Assembly (NCBI RefSeq): GCF_932294415.1
Contig: NC_065535.1
Coordinates: 23,524,782-23,588,781 of the forward strand
Source: Quercus robur
Taxonomy: Eukaryota > Streptophyta > Magnoliopsida > Fagales > Fagaceae
Length of the DNA stretch: 64,000 nt
Direction: 5' to 3'
The position numbers and the translations under genes were made by a program. Under the pieces are notes generated by a model, which saw only the letters and a list, made by a program, of their open reading frames with translations, was not told the origin of the DNA and made no database searches. The first letter of the stretch is position 1. Every line of letters begins with the position of its first letter. Below, one piece after another: positions 48,001 to 61,200 of the stretch.

Positions 48001-48436
48001 TTTTATGCAAACCTCTCTCTCTCTCTCTCGTGGGAATTTATTAAATTCTTCTAACCATTAGTTGCTACTTGCTAGCAACAATTAAGGATTTTTACAATAC
48101 AGAGCGGTTGTATCATAGCTGGGTGAGTGTTCTTTTTTTTTTTTTTTTCATTTGATTAAGAATTATTATACACAACAAATGACTAGAAAGAAAGTGAGGA
48201 ACCAAACAAGCTCAAAGTAACAAGCTCACCTTGTTTTTCTTGGAAGAAGAAGGAGAGATGGGGTTTCGGCGGCGAGCGAGAGCAAGTACGGAGCGGCGGG
48301 AGGGCGGGAAACGTGGAAGATTAAGATGGATGGGCCTACTAGGGTGGCCCACGAGAAGGCGGTCACTGAGAGAAGATGAGAAGCATTCAATTTGAAGCGC
48401 CATGATGGAACTGTGAGCCGATAAAGCAAAACCCAT
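45062..48436 (-). CDS. OCP3: homeodomain protein OCP3
   Basis: OCP3 is a plant regulator of defence against necrotrophic fungi and of drought/ABA responses; chloroplast targeting has been reported in Arabidopsis (from memory). Exons on the minus strand: 48230-48436, 47314-47673, 46179-46493 and 45062-45202. All junctions are GT-AG, in phase 0, and the exons sum to 1023 nt (340 residues; the Arabidopsis protein is slightly longer). The N-terminus is Ser/Arg-rich and fits a transit peptide. Exon 2 is acidic with a long Glu run. Exon 3 has the conserved phrases NLAAELCLDRAVVLELL and PPPNLLMMSA. The homeodomain-like region at about 267-325 contains WSAQKRLKKVQ and KWFEDKRAEDG. A second in-frame ATG 11 codons downstream (48403) could be the start. 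Confidence 0.95.
45471..45604 (+). repeat. 67-bp tandem duplication in OCP3 intron 3
   Basis: CAACATACTTCGTGTATAAG recurs 67 bp later as CAACATACTTCATGTATAAG, with GAGTTTTAAATTTTGGG following in both copies. It lies wholly inside intron 3 (45203-46178). Confidence 0.85.
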
Positions 48437-49255
48437 CGTCTCTTTTCTCAAACAAACCCAAGGACCAGGAGGGTTTAAGTTAAAGCCTCCATTTTTCTCA
48501 TCCAAACGCACAGTTTAAATAAAAATTGTGTCTTTTTTCTTCTTTTTTTTCCCAAAAATAAAAAACGTTTTTTTTTTTTTTTTTTTTTGGTTAAAACTAT
48601 TGTAGAAAAAAGCTATAAAATAAATCTGTTGCCTTTTTGCATAATTATAGATAATAAATTGTTATTGGTTTTAATTTGAATTTACAACTTAAATTATTTT
48701 TTTGCAAATATTTGTTGTGTTGTGCAGGGATGATTTGAACCCATCGGTAATTTTAGCAACATGGATAAATGAGTCTCCTCATAATCTTGCACATATTTAA
48801 GAGTGAACCTCATTGGACCCCTCTTGTTAACCCCATTTTTTTTTTTTTTAAAAAAAAAAAATCCTTATTTGGATTTGCAAGCAATTGTAGTTCTACATTT
48901 TTTTTTTTTCAGAGTGGTCATTATGAGACTTAAATTGTACAAAAATAACTTCATATATTGACAAAGAAGAAAAATACTCACACATAAATACATAAAATTT
49001 TACAATTTTCTTAAGTAAGTTTTCTTATTTTGAAATTGTTGCACGATAATCTTATTATCAATGCTGAAAACTACATCTCTTTCAAAATTTCAGTTCAATA
49101 AAAATTTCCTTGGGCTTTTCCTTTTTGTTTTTAAGAGCCTAATATATTGTTAAGGGAACCAAATTTTGGCTACAAATTTAGTTGAAGCCTAAAACTACAA
49201 TTCTTGCTAGTGCACTTTTTTAAAAAATAATTAGCGCAAAAGTGATGGTTGTCCC

Positions 49256-50710
49256 TGTTGGGGGCCAAAATTTCACAAAAAAACTCACTTTATGAAAAGT
49301 AAGGATAGACCATAGGTCTTAACAAAAGAAGGCCCAATTCATGAAATTAAGAATGACCATGAAGGCCCAAAGTCCCAAAAAGAAGAAAAAAGAAAGAAAT
49401 GATAATAATAAAGAGAAAAGAAGAGGATCACGAAAGAAGGATCCCGGTCGGATCAGAGGATATGCAGCAAGAAGTACATCAAGGCCCTAGGACCTTGATG
49501 TGTCCTTTTGAAACCTTGAGAAGAGGACCTTGGCTGAGATATGGGAAAGCCAATGTGTATGTTCAGATTTCCAACAAAAAAGCCATTAAAAAACCAGCAA
49601 AACTAGGTATTATATTTGTAACCCATGGTCCAAGCCCGTGGGATCTCGAGTGGATAGTATTTCTGGTGAAAGGAGGATCCCGAAGGTTTCCCTTGGTTCA
49701 TATATTTGCTTGGAATGCATGAACCAATGGAAAACTTAGTTCCCCCATGTGCATGACACCTCCCCACAATTTCCTCTCAATTGTCATTTTCAACTAAAAT
49801 TGTTATCCAATACATTGAGCAACCCCTCCACTCCTTTGACTTTCCAAGAAGGAATCTTTCATTTATAACTAAATCCAAATGCCCCTTTTAAGTTATAATT
49901 GCCTAATTAAGCTAAACATCTGCCCTACGCACTTTTTTAGGTTCTAGAGGACATGATTTTACCCATCAGACCAGGGACGTCCTCGCCCGGAGTACCAGAC
50001 TATGTCCATTATAAAAGCAACACTAAGGCATAGCAGAAGAGGGGGGGAGAAAAATGGGGATTCAAAGAGCGATTTCAAAGGTTCAAAAGATATATTCTTA
50101 GAGCTTTAAGAGCCCAGCAAGGGAGGGGAAAAAAGGGACAAAACAAGAGAGAGCCAAGAAGTAGGAATTTGTCCCATATTCTTGAGATTATTCAAAATAT
50201 CACTTAGCCTCTAAAGAAACATATGCCAAAAACATGCACACATCTAGTATCACTCTCTCTCACAAAATCCTCCTCACTTGACTATCTTGGAAGGCAATGC
50301 CCAAGCAAAGCTACTTGGACTTTAGTTCCAAATCTCACAAGTCTTGTACAAAAGCACTAAGTCTATAAGAATTGGGGCTAGGATCCTCGTGGCTGACTCA
50401 TTCTTATGAAATTCATTTACATATATGTATATGTATTAGAATGTATATCCTAATTTAAGGATCTAACAATTATTTGAAGATATGTGTATTGTATAGTTGT
50501 TTTTGTGCAGGACCTATGGAGGTAAAGGGAAAGGATAAAACTCTATTGCATAATAAGCATAGAGAAAGATTCTACAGTTTAAGGAACTAGAGATTCTGGG
50601 TTCCATGGATTACTGACCTAGTACACCTGAGAGCCATGACATCACGTTTACGGTACCCCGACATCACGTTTGGGGTACCACGATATTACGCTCAGGGTAC
50701 CAAGTGAAGG
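49256..50710 (+). mobile_element. LTR-like segment, ends uncertain
   Basis: It starts TGTTGGGGGCCAAAATTTCA, the style of a plant LTR 5' end, and has a TATA-like CATTATAAAAGCAAC near 50010, followed by purine-rich transcript-like sequence. No matching TSD or partner LTR was found, so the right limit is arbitrary. Confidence 0.35.
50638..50703 (+). repeat. 22-bp repeat, three tandem copies
   Basis: Units begin at 50638, 50660 and 50682: GACATCACGTTTACGGTACC, GACATCACGTTTGGGGTACC and GATATTACGCTCAGGGTACC, each with two more bases. Each contains a GGTACC palindrome and an (A/T)CACG or TTACG core. Confidence 0.93.
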
Positions 50711-51261
50711 AATTCTTTTAAATGTTCACACAATAAAAGATAAGCCTCAAATACTCTATTTCAATCTCCTTCTCATTGTGAATACTTATTTTACTTATTT
50801 CATAAGAGTAAAGGGTCATTTTATGATACAAAAACACTAATAATGATATTTTATTACTTAGGAGGAATCGCATTTTTACCTTGAGGAGTTTTATGTGACT
50901 TGCGCACAACTTGGTTCGTAATCAACCTCCATTTAGCTGCGGTGAACCAAATCCAGTCTACCAAACAACAAGTAAAGGGCTCAAGATCCTTGTTTTTACT
51001 TGGGCCTAGGTACTGTCCAAAAAAGGACCCACACATCCCCTTTACACGTGTGGCCCCTTCTAGCTCAAGCAAGCTATTCTTAGTTGGTGAGTGTCTTAAA
51101 CCCTATGGTTTTGCCTTTCCTAGGATTCCCCGAGGAGAACCATACTTCCCCAGGAATTTTGTGTCACCATTCTTCATTAAGAACCAGGTTGGGTTCAATC
51201 CCCCTTCCTCAATTTCTCCTAAGGATTGAGTCTTTTTGCTTGGCTTCGGCCTTGCTCATCT

Positions 51262-51308
51262 CCCCCCCCCCCCCCTCCCCCCCCCCCCCCCCCCAAAAAA
51301 AAAAAAAA
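51262..51308. repeat. C-tract (33 nt, one T) followed by A14
   Basis: C14, T, C18, then A14. The minus strand is an almost pure G-tract able to form a quadruplex in principle. Copy number here is likely to be unreliable in any assembly. Confidence 0.9.
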
Positions 51309-52212
51309 CCACGTGTCACAAATAAAAGATACAAGGGAAGGTGCCCATAAACTTAACCTTGAAATGTGATACTAAGGGTGTAACTAACTATTATCTTGAC
51401 GAAATTGATCTAACCTACACCAAATTAATGCCTTTAGTTGGTTGGTTAGGTTGGGTTGAAATTTTATTTTGAGTCTCAAGTTTGGTTGAAGTTTATTCTA
51501 CACATTTGACCCAACTTGACCTACCATTATATTAGTTTGTTTTTTCTTTGGTATTTTAATACCTAAGCTAAACTGATGCCTTCAGCTAGTGGGTTGGGCG
51601 GGGTTGAAATTTTATTTTGAGTCTCAAGTTGGGTCAATAGTTTATTCAACCCATTTGATCCACTGTCCTGCCATCATATTAGTTTTTTTTTTCTTCCTCT
51701 TCGGTATTTCAATATTTACAAAATATGGAATATGTAGGCCATGTAGGAAAAACCTATCAACCCCATACATGTCAGTTAAATTGGGTTGGTTTTTATGCAT
51801 GTGATCGGATTGGATTTGAGAATTTTCTCAAGGGTTGATTTTTCATTTCATTTTTTATACGGTTTCTATTAACCAAAAGAGCAAAACTTAAGTATAGATG
51901 CACAGTATTATTCCTTAGGTTTCTTTTCTAAGATTTTGTTATATGGATTTTTTCTCATAACATAAAAGTGTATGTTTTAGTTAAATAACTATACAATTGA
52001 ATCTTAAAAACCAGAACCAAAAAGACAGATCATAAAATACTGTACCTAAGTTCTGTTACAACAAAAATGCAGTGGCGTTTTCTGAACTTCATATGTGTAT
52101 CGTTAACACTAACAGTTGACACCGGCTTTTGAACATAGCCAAAACATCCCATTAAATATAGTCTCTCTGGGGTCCCAGCTGGTATAGAACCACCAGATCC
52201 TTCCTGTCAATA

Positions 52213-55200
52213 ATGGCAAATCCTTCTTCTTCGTCAAAGGGATGGGTGAGCAATATCTCATCAATAGCAGCTCGCATCTTCTTCTTCCTAATCATACTTC
52301 AGATCCCTCTTTTCAGGTACAATTATTCTTTCAAACTTTCTACCTTTTTCATTTCCATTACTTTGATCTCTTTAATTCTTCACTGCCCAACTTGTTTTTG
52401 CTCTCAAAATTTGTCTTTTTTGTTTTTGCCATCTGGGTATAGCTGATAAATCTCATGCTAATAGTAGGTGTAATTTTAATTATTAAAGAAAAAAAAGATG
52501 TGAGGGTTTTCAAAGTAGTGAACCCAGAAAAAGAAAAAGATATGCTATCATTCTTATCTGTTGGTATTGTGTTTAATAAACTAAGAATTAATTTGATTTA
52601 GATTCCTTGTCGGGTATTTGTCAAAATGTCAAAAGGCAATATGCTCTTCTTAGAAAAGTAGCACGTGCACTTTGTAAGAGGAAATATGCTCTTCGTAGAC
52701 TAAGAATTACACAGATTTAAATTGATTTAGTTTACTTCCTGGGTCTATTTTAAAATGTTAACAGGCAATATGCTCTTCATAGAACACTAGCATGTAACCC
52801 CGGCATATGCATGGTGCACTTTATAATAGTTACAATTAGATACATATGAAATGTTTGTACTGAGTTTAGTACTACTGATGCTCTGTTTTCTTTTTTGCCA
52901 ATTCTTGAAACAAAATTTTCTTTGTGAAAGCATGCAAATTGCTCATTATTGATTGCTCCGTTTTAGTAAGAAAAAAATGTAGTTTTGCCTTTTAGCATAA
53001 CTTTTTTTTTTAAAATAACTGGTAATGCGATGAATTATGTTAATTTTGTATAAAATTTTTCAAATAATTTATGCAAATTTAGTCACTGTGAAAATCTATT
53101 GAAAAGGAAAACTTTTTTTTTGTTTGGAACATCATAGAATTTTAATTGAAATTTATGCTTGAGTTATTGATAAATTTTGGTAAGGGAATTTGGATTAGTT
53201 TCTATTTTCTAATGGGTTTAGAAGTAGTTTTTAGACAGGATTGGCGTAGTTTTTAAATGAGATTGAAATAGTTTAAAATAGCCTTGAAGTATGGCACAAA
53301 AGTGTATGTAAAATCTAATTGGAATGCAGCAAAGAATTAGAGTACAGTTAAAATCTAATTTGGATCCTTTATTGAAGTTTGGCTTTATTTTATTATATAG
53401 ATTAGTTAGTGTTTATTTATTTATTTATTTTTTTTCATGTTTTAGCATCTGGGTAGTTGCTAGGAAAGTTCAGAATTAGGAATGAAAATGGGATGGCATG
53501 GTTGTATAAATTGTGAAATGATGAGAGGCCCCTCAAGTTGAGGAAGTGCTCAATGTTTTCCCAGAGGCTGCTAGCTTGGCACCTGATGCCCTCTTCTTTA
53601 TATTGTGACCTTTAATTATTTGTTATTTATTTATATTGTGACCTTTATGAAGCTTAGGTCGATCCATTTACCTATTCTTATGATGTAATGCATTGTATTG
53701 GGATAGAGCTTTACATATTTTTTAGTATTCAAGGTCCATTATCTATATTTTTTAGTTGTTACTCCATTATCGATCATTAAATTGAAGTGCAATCTGTTGG
53801 TTGTGTGTGTGTGTGTGTGTTTTTTATTATTTAAAATTTCTGTATTTCTATCCAGTATACATTTGGCTTCATTTTTTCGGGTCATTTTATAGTACACACT
53901 TTTTTTGTATATACCATACCCTATATTAACGGTTTAGATTAGATTTGTATAATACATACAAAGAAACAAGCATTGCACTTCTTAAATCCTTGTCCACAAA
54001 TCTCAATTTAATCAATAGTATATCATGTCATTTTGTCTTGTAGAAAGAAATTACTATTTTATTTTTATTGAGCTTATTTAATTTGTAACCTTTTTGATCA
54101 TTAATCCAATTTTTGCTATTTTCAGCTGATTATAAGTAATCATTCTATTTGTATCTTGTAATTTTGTAGCATGTGTATTAACTGTCATTTAAAAAAAAAA
54201 AAAATGTAGCATGTTTTGTTATCAAATTTAGACTTCCAGCAGTATTGACCTTTATTTCCTGAAAGATTTATATATCAATATAGCAGCCTGCTCTGCAATT
54301 ATAAATTGAAATTGGGATCATAAAATTACAAGTTCAATAAAGAATTAGGAACTAAATGTCATGAGTTTGCAATAAATAGTTACTTTTTTTGACAAAATAG
54401 ATAGAAGTATATTAATAATACTGAAGGAGTACACAGAACGCACTAGGGGTGGCTCCCACTGACCAGACCTCAACAAGCTATACAACCAAAAGGAAAAGAA
54501 AACTATAAAGTATACAAAAAGTCTCAAAAATTGAGGACAGCACCCTTAGGTGCTCAGTTGCTAGGCATGCTACGAGTTAGCCTTTTGGTGATCTTCCAGT
54601 AATGGTTTCGCACTCTTGAGAATTGCATGCGGCGAGGTTTGGGATGCTTCAAAGTATAGTCTGTTTTGCGCGTTCCATATGGACCATGCCACCATGGCCC
54701 ACGTCTCAAGCTCCTTTCGGGACAACTTTTCCTTCAACGTTTGGGCTAAGCAAAAGAAAGTCCTAGCCGAGGAGTCGCATTTTTGCAGTTTTCCCCAAAC
54801 AAGTGCCCACACGTTACGTGCTAACAGGCACTGCCAAAGGATGTGAAGGGCCGTTTCATCACTCAAACCACACACCGCACACTTAGGATCAGTGGGTACT
54901 CTCCGACGGGCCAAGTTTGCATGAGTGGGTAGGATGTCCAAGCTAGCCTGCCACATGAAGTTCCGTACTTTTGGAGGAATGGACCATATGCGCTTGTCTT
55001 CATGCACCCTGGAGTGTTTTGTGCTCCCCGTCTGGTTCATCCGGAGTGCTACTTGATAAGCAGTTCGCACCGAAAACATTTGAGCCTTGTTTTCATTCCA
55101 TACCAGTGTGTCCCGACTCTCCAAATTCCCCCAGTGAACCCGCATTACCATGTCTCTCAACGGTGGTTGAAACTAGGTGTTAACTTTCCCCCTGTCCCAC

Positions 55201-58200
55201 TGCTTGGTTTGTGGGTTTATAAAGTCAGCCATTCTTAAAGTCAGGTCCATACCAGCATGGAACGTTGGGGGGTGAGGTAGCCACTTATGAGTCTGAATAC
55301 CAACCGAGCTACCATCCCCGATTTTCCATACGGACCCCTCCTGAAGCAACTCCCTGGCACTGAGGAGACTACGCCACACGTAAGAGGGGTTGCTCCCAAG
55401 ATGGGCCTCCATGAAAGAACATGTGGGGAAGTACCTTGCTTTGTAAACTCGGTAGAACAACGAATGTGTCCCATGGATGAGTCTTCACGCCTGCTTGGCC
55501 AACATCGCAAGGTTAAAAGCATGAATATCACGAAAGCCCACCCCACCACGATTCTTAGGAGTGCACAGCTTGCCCCAGTTGATCCAGTGAATTTTCCGCT
55601 CATTCCGAGTTTGTCCCCACCAATACTTAGCCAACACTGAGTTCATTCCATCACAAATCGCTTTAGGGATTTTGAAAATGCTCATCAAGTATGTAGGTAT
55701 CGCTTGGGCCACTGTCTTGATAAGGACTTCCCTCCCAGCCTTAGAAATCTTCTTTTCCTTCCACCCCAGAAGGACCGAGACCTTTGCCGCCAGAACACTT
55801 CTTCGTGATGCAGAAGGTCATTAATCTCTCTTCGAACCTCATATATTCTGTCCAAGTTTTCCCTGAAGCCTGCTACCATTAGCTCCTCCATCTCCATGTG
55901 TTTGGAGTTTAAGCGGTCCTGGGTGTTTCCAAAGGTGTTTCTACTCCAAGCCACCAAGTCCATACTACATATTTTTATTTTTTCAAACAGACAGACAGAA
56001 CATAGGGCTTCCAACAGGTTGACTTTGTGCCCAAGAAGTTCTAATCCGCTCCTCACACTCGGGGTGAGCCACCCACTTTTCCTCAAAACGTTGTATTGTT
56101 TTTGGGTGATGGCGTAAGCAAGTGGGCTCAGTAATTCACATAATGGGATCGTGGTCAGAATAGGCAGCTGACGTGTGAAGGACCTTTGCCTGAGGGCAGT
56201 GCCGGCTGAACTTACAGGCCATTTAGGTCACCGCCTAAGGCCCCCACTTGTAAGAGGGCCCCCAATAGTACTAATATACTATATAATGTTGTGAAAAAAA
56301 AAAAGTAAGGCCCGCCCAAAAGATTTAAGAGTTAAGACACTCAAATGATTTAAGCCCTTAATTGAAAATTGAGAAGAAACAAGTTATTTCTAACCGTTTC
56401 TCACAAAACAAATAGGCTGAAAGGACATGAAGGCCAATCAAATCACCAAATCTTTAGCATTCTCAGGAAAAAAAAAAAAAAAAAAATCACCACATCCAAG
56501 TATCCTCTGAATCAAACCTTTGTACCACATTTCATTAAAAAAAAACCCATGTTTATTACTTGAAATGTAGACATGGAGAGAAAGAAAGACACTGATTTTC
56601 TCAATATACAAGTAACAAAATGCGAAAGAAAAGATAACAAAAGGCAGAAAAAAGAAAGAATAGACAAGTAACAAAAGGCAGAAAAAAAAAAAAAAGAAGA
56701 AGAAAAACACTCACTCTCTCCATCTTGATTCTAAAAAAAAAAAAAAACTCTTTTTAGTTGGCTTACTCATAAATTGGTGTTGACAATAGACTTGGTGTGT
56801 TCACAGATTTTCATTTCAAGTTCGTTTTTTGTTTTCTCTTCAGTCTTCCCTTTGCCCCTTTGGTCTTCTTCATGGTTTGCTGCTGGGTTTTTATTCTCCT
56901 TTTTTGCTTAACTTTTGTTATACTCTTTAGTCTTTAGTCTTTTTTGTTTTTACTCTTAAATTTTTATTTCTTTAGTATTCTCTAGAAGACTATGAAATGG
57001 ACCCACTTAAAGCATTGATCCTAGTCCTACACTTTTTTTTTTTTTTTTTAAGAAATCAGATTTAGTGGTATGGATGGATAGTGGGCTGGTCTTAGTGGAT
57101 CAAGTTTAGTATTTTTTGGAAGACTATGAATTTATAATTAAATATAATGAAAGGTCCCGTTTAAAGCTTTTGCCTAGGGCCCCCAAAGTCGTTGAGCCGG
57201 TCCTGCCTGGGGGTAAAGCTCTTGCCATTCCTCCGATGCACAAACCCTATCAAGCCTTTGTTCCACAAAATTGTCCCCACGTCTCCCGTTTCTCCATATG
57301 TATCTATATCCTTGAAAACCCAAATCCACAAGCCTGCACAGAAGTAGGGTGGTCTGGAAGTCCTGCATGGGCCATAGCAGTTTGGGGATTCAGCCATTCC
57401 TCTAGTCTGAGCAAAGAATTTTGTTAAAGTCACCGAGGCACACCCAAGGGAGTGATGCCCGGCCTTGTAAATGCCTCATCAAGCGCCAAGTTTCGCTCTT
57501 TAGCCTTGCTTCAGGGTGCCCATAAACCCCTGTCAGTCTCCATGATACATTAAGTGGGGAAGAAAGATGGATGTCGATGTGGTTTGGGGAGTAGGTCTGA
57601 TTAGAGACCACCACCTCATTCTTCCAAAGCAAAGCAAGTCCACCACTGCGCCTCACACTAGGTACAACAAGCATCGAAGGAAACTCCAATTCCGTTTTAA
57701 CAGCCTGCATCTCGCTTACTATCAACTTCGTTTCCATAAGAAACAAAATTGTGGGTCCTTTTTTTCTTACCAAATCGGTAAGTATCTGAACTGCCCGTCG
57801 GTTTCCAAGCCCCTGGCAGTTCCAGCTCAAAATGATCATGGTGTCCGGCGGGGCTGAAGGGCAGCCGCTGCCGTTGGGGTAGTTGGGTTAGTTTCATCGG
57901 CCAAACCCTTATGCTGCTTGCTCATCACCTTTTCTGTGCTTGAACCATTTTTGCATTGGTGGTCTCGGCCTGCTCTCTTTTTCCCTACCCGAGGCCGTGG
58001 GTCAGTGGACTTACCACTTGACTCGGTCTCCTTCCGGGCTTACCACCTGACCCCCTCTTCATAGAGGTTTATCCATCGGTATTTCCACCCGAATCCGTAG
58101 AAAATGGGCTTGATCCGAGGCTAGTGCCTTACAGTCCACTGCCACCACCTTCCCGATACCCCGGGCGATATCCAGCCCCGCATCCTTGTTGATTAGATCG

Positions 58201-61200
58201 AAGGGTAGACCCCATACTTGAACCCACATGGGGGGGTTGGACCTCAAAACTGGGTAGGGGAGTTCATGGGTGTGGTTTGTGGAGAGGTATTTGCATGGGA
58301 TGGGAGGATTCTAGCAAAAATTGTCAGTTTGTTGTTGGGTTGGGGAATAAAGTGAGGTTTTGGCAGGATGGGTGGTGTGGGGATCAACCTTTTCAATTGG
58401 CTTTCCCAAGGTTGTATGGTATTGCCATTGATAAGGAGGTATCTGTTGAAGCTTCTTTGTCAAGGCAGGGGGCGGAGGATAGAAGAATTTGGGATGTTCG
58501 TTTTATTCGAGAATTTAATGATTGGGAGATGGATGAAGGGCTGCATTTTCTTCGTATATTAGGAGCTAATACTCCTCCAATGGATGTGGGAGATCGGATG
58601 AGATGGAAGTTGAAGCTTAATGGGGCTTTTGATATCCGGTCATATTATAACAAATTAAGGAATTCTCCCTCAATTGTCTTTCCTTGGAAAGCTATATGGA
58701 AAGTAAAGGCCCCTAGGCGAGTTTCATTTTTTGTTTGGTGTGTAGCTTGGAATAAGATCCTAACGGGTGATAATTTGAGATTGAGGAGATTGGTTTTTGT
58801 GGACTGGTGTATTATGTGTCAACATTGTGGAGAGACGGTAGACCACTTACTTCTTCATTGTGAGATGGCTTATCGGTTATGGAGCTTTGTCTTTATAACT
58901 TTTGGCCTGTCTTGGGTTATACCTAGATCGATCACAGATTTGCTTTTTAGCTGGTGGAATTGGTTGGGGAAGCACTCGTCTCAAATATGGAATTTAGTTC
59001 CGTTGTGCATCTTTTGGTGTATTTGGAAGGAACGGAATCGGCGGATTTTTGAGGATTTGGATAGTTCCGGTGATCAAATGCTTGCTTCTTTTAGTGGGAC
59101 TTTTTTTGATTGGTCTCGGGCTTGGGAACTCATGACTAGTGACTCTCTCCCTTCTTTCCTTAGCTCTCTTTCTCTTTGTAATTAATCTGTAGATTGGTTT
59201 TCTTTTTTGTTTTTTCTTTGTTTTTTCCTTCTTGTATTTTCTGGGTTTGCTCTATGTTCTTCATGCATAGAGTAGCCATTCGTATACATAACATTCTTAC
59301 TTATAAAAAAAAAAAAGCTCATGAACTGTACTGTCCTGGCAGTTAGACCCTTCTCCCATCTCTGCAACGCCAACATACTGTTCTCAAAGCTCCACGGTCC
59401 GTCATCCCAAACCAATCGTAGTTGGCTTTCCAACGAGAACCTAAATTGAAAGAGACCTTCCCCCACATCTATAATTTTTAGGTCGTTACCCATTTTCCAC
59501 ACCGACCATAGAAGGTTTTTTGCAGCTCTCACGTTGAAGGGGCGAGTGGTCATGAACTTTTCGATGAGGCTAAGGGAGTATTCCTCAAGAATCTCTTCCC
59601 TACGGACCGCTCGAATGGTGATAGGCTCCTCCTCTTTATATGTCAGTGGGATGTTTTGGTTCCGTTCAATGAAGTTTGAATCCATTTAAGAAGAAGAGAG
59701 GGAGAGGGAGGAGAGGCACTATATGAGGGAGAAGAAGAACGAATACGTCAGCTCTTAATCTCTGCAGGTAAGGCCCTAGCCAGAGGAGAAGAGGAGGAGG
59801 GCTCACCCTTGGTGAGAAGAAACGCTCCTACGACGAGGAGAAGAAAAAAGTTGTATTGCCTCACAATAAATAGTTACTAAAACAAAATCCAATCATATAC
59901 ATATAGTTTTCTAGTGTCAAACAACACCTCCTCCCCTTTAAGAAAGGGTGCAGGGTAAGGTTTTGGGTTCAACATCTACTAGGTGCATGTGTAAAGTCAA
60001 AAACTAATTTATTTAAAAAAGTATTCTAGTTCAGTTTTTTTTTTTTTTTTTTTAATGAATTTGCAGGTATTATGGCAATCAAAGTACACTGCAACTCTTT
60101 GCAGCAATGCCTTTTTTTTTTTTTTTGGGGTCATTTTATCTTAACACTCCAACTTTTCATGGAAATATTTTAAAATCACAACCTCCAGGATGGCCGTGTT
60201 ACAAAACTTGCCAATTTGCCACCAGCATGTTGTACTAGAAAACAATGTCGTGCTGTTGTGGCATCCCCGCTTGTATACTTGCCATAATACATACCATTAA
60301 GCTTGCTTTCCCATGGATTGTTTGAAATCCGTAATGGTTTTTTCATTTAATATTAGCCTCATAAATTCTTTTTGCATTTTCTAGAAGTTATTCTATGTTG
60401 GTTTCTATCTATTACACTAGTCTTTCTAGATTAAAATAGCAAAGGTAAATTGACCAAAGACCCTCTCATTCTGTGGTTGTATTGATTAGGAAAATATACC
60501 AATTACTGAAGAAAATGTATTGCTTCATTGCTGCATTTAAAATGTGGATTAATATTTTTACTTTGACAGGGTCCCATGCAGATCGGGTATGTGTTCAACA
60601 CCGTTGCATGTCACATCTTCCCAATTGATTGCAAGTGAAATATTTCCTGTTGTTGTTGTGAAGACACTTTTGTACCCAGGAGCTGTTGCAAATGGCCTTG
60701 TGAAAAACATGGCTGTTCCAAGCTGGGATAGCCTGTTAGACATCTATAACTTGACTAGTGTGAAGGGAGCTTCTGCAGTAACTGATCTCCAACGCTTAGA
60801 GGTTCTATTGCCCTTTGATTGTGTTAATGCATATTTAATTTTTTGGAGTAAGACTAGAGTTGGGGGAAGTAGGCTCCTAATGTCTTATTAAGGGTCTCTC
60901 AATACAGGTGTCTGGTTAATGTCTAAAACGGCAATAAATTTGTCAAAACGCACATGATCATGACATTTTGTTGATCATGAAATATTTTCTGTTTCGTGTG
61001 CTTAATTTCGCCTGCTCACCCTGTTATATGGTCTATTTGTCATTGATACAATGATTCCATATCATTTGCCAAGATTTTCAATCATTAAGAGTAACATCAA
61101 GGTGGCAGCCAATTTTGCTTGCGGTACTTCATAGCAAGCTTGACATAGACACGTGCATTTGTGTAAATTGAGTGCATGCACTCATATACACTCTTTATCA

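Larger units (their letters stand above)
48437..52212. other. intergenic region between OCP3 and the membrane-protein gene
   Basis: This is the shared upstream region of two divergent genes. It holds an LTR-like segment (49256-50710), a 22-bp triplicate, a C-run and low-complexity tracts. Short frames at 49399-49722 and 50854-51229 are not recognised. Confidence 0.65.
54385..59863 (-). mobile_element. full-span LINE (L1-type) in intron 1, with nested insertions
   Basis: The 15-bp target duplication CAATAAATAGTTACT (54370-54384 and 59864-59878) bounds it. Its minus-strand 3' end is a short A-run (CAAAAAAAG). Read 5' to 3' on the minus strand: 5' UTR, ORF1 (DUF4283-like, cut by a plus-strand LINE), ORF2 endonuclease (cut by a hAT element), an endonuclease-RT linker, then the C-terminal zf-RVT part. 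The RT core is missing. It is antisense to the host gene. Confidence 0.9.

Noticed and set aside
49399..49722. 107-codon plus-strand frame
   Set aside because: No recognised domain, and it sits inside an LTR-like region; kept only as part of that description.
50638..50703. CRISPR-like repeat spacing
   Set aside because: The units are contiguous without unique spacers, and this is a plant nuclear genome.
50854..51229. Frames on both strands of 72-109 codons
   Set aside because: Possibly a transposon scrap, but no family was recognised with confidence.
58262..58268. Target duplication of the nested plus-strand LINE
   Set aside because: GTTCATG versus GCTCATG is short and has a mismatch; it is mentioned but not relied on for the boundary.
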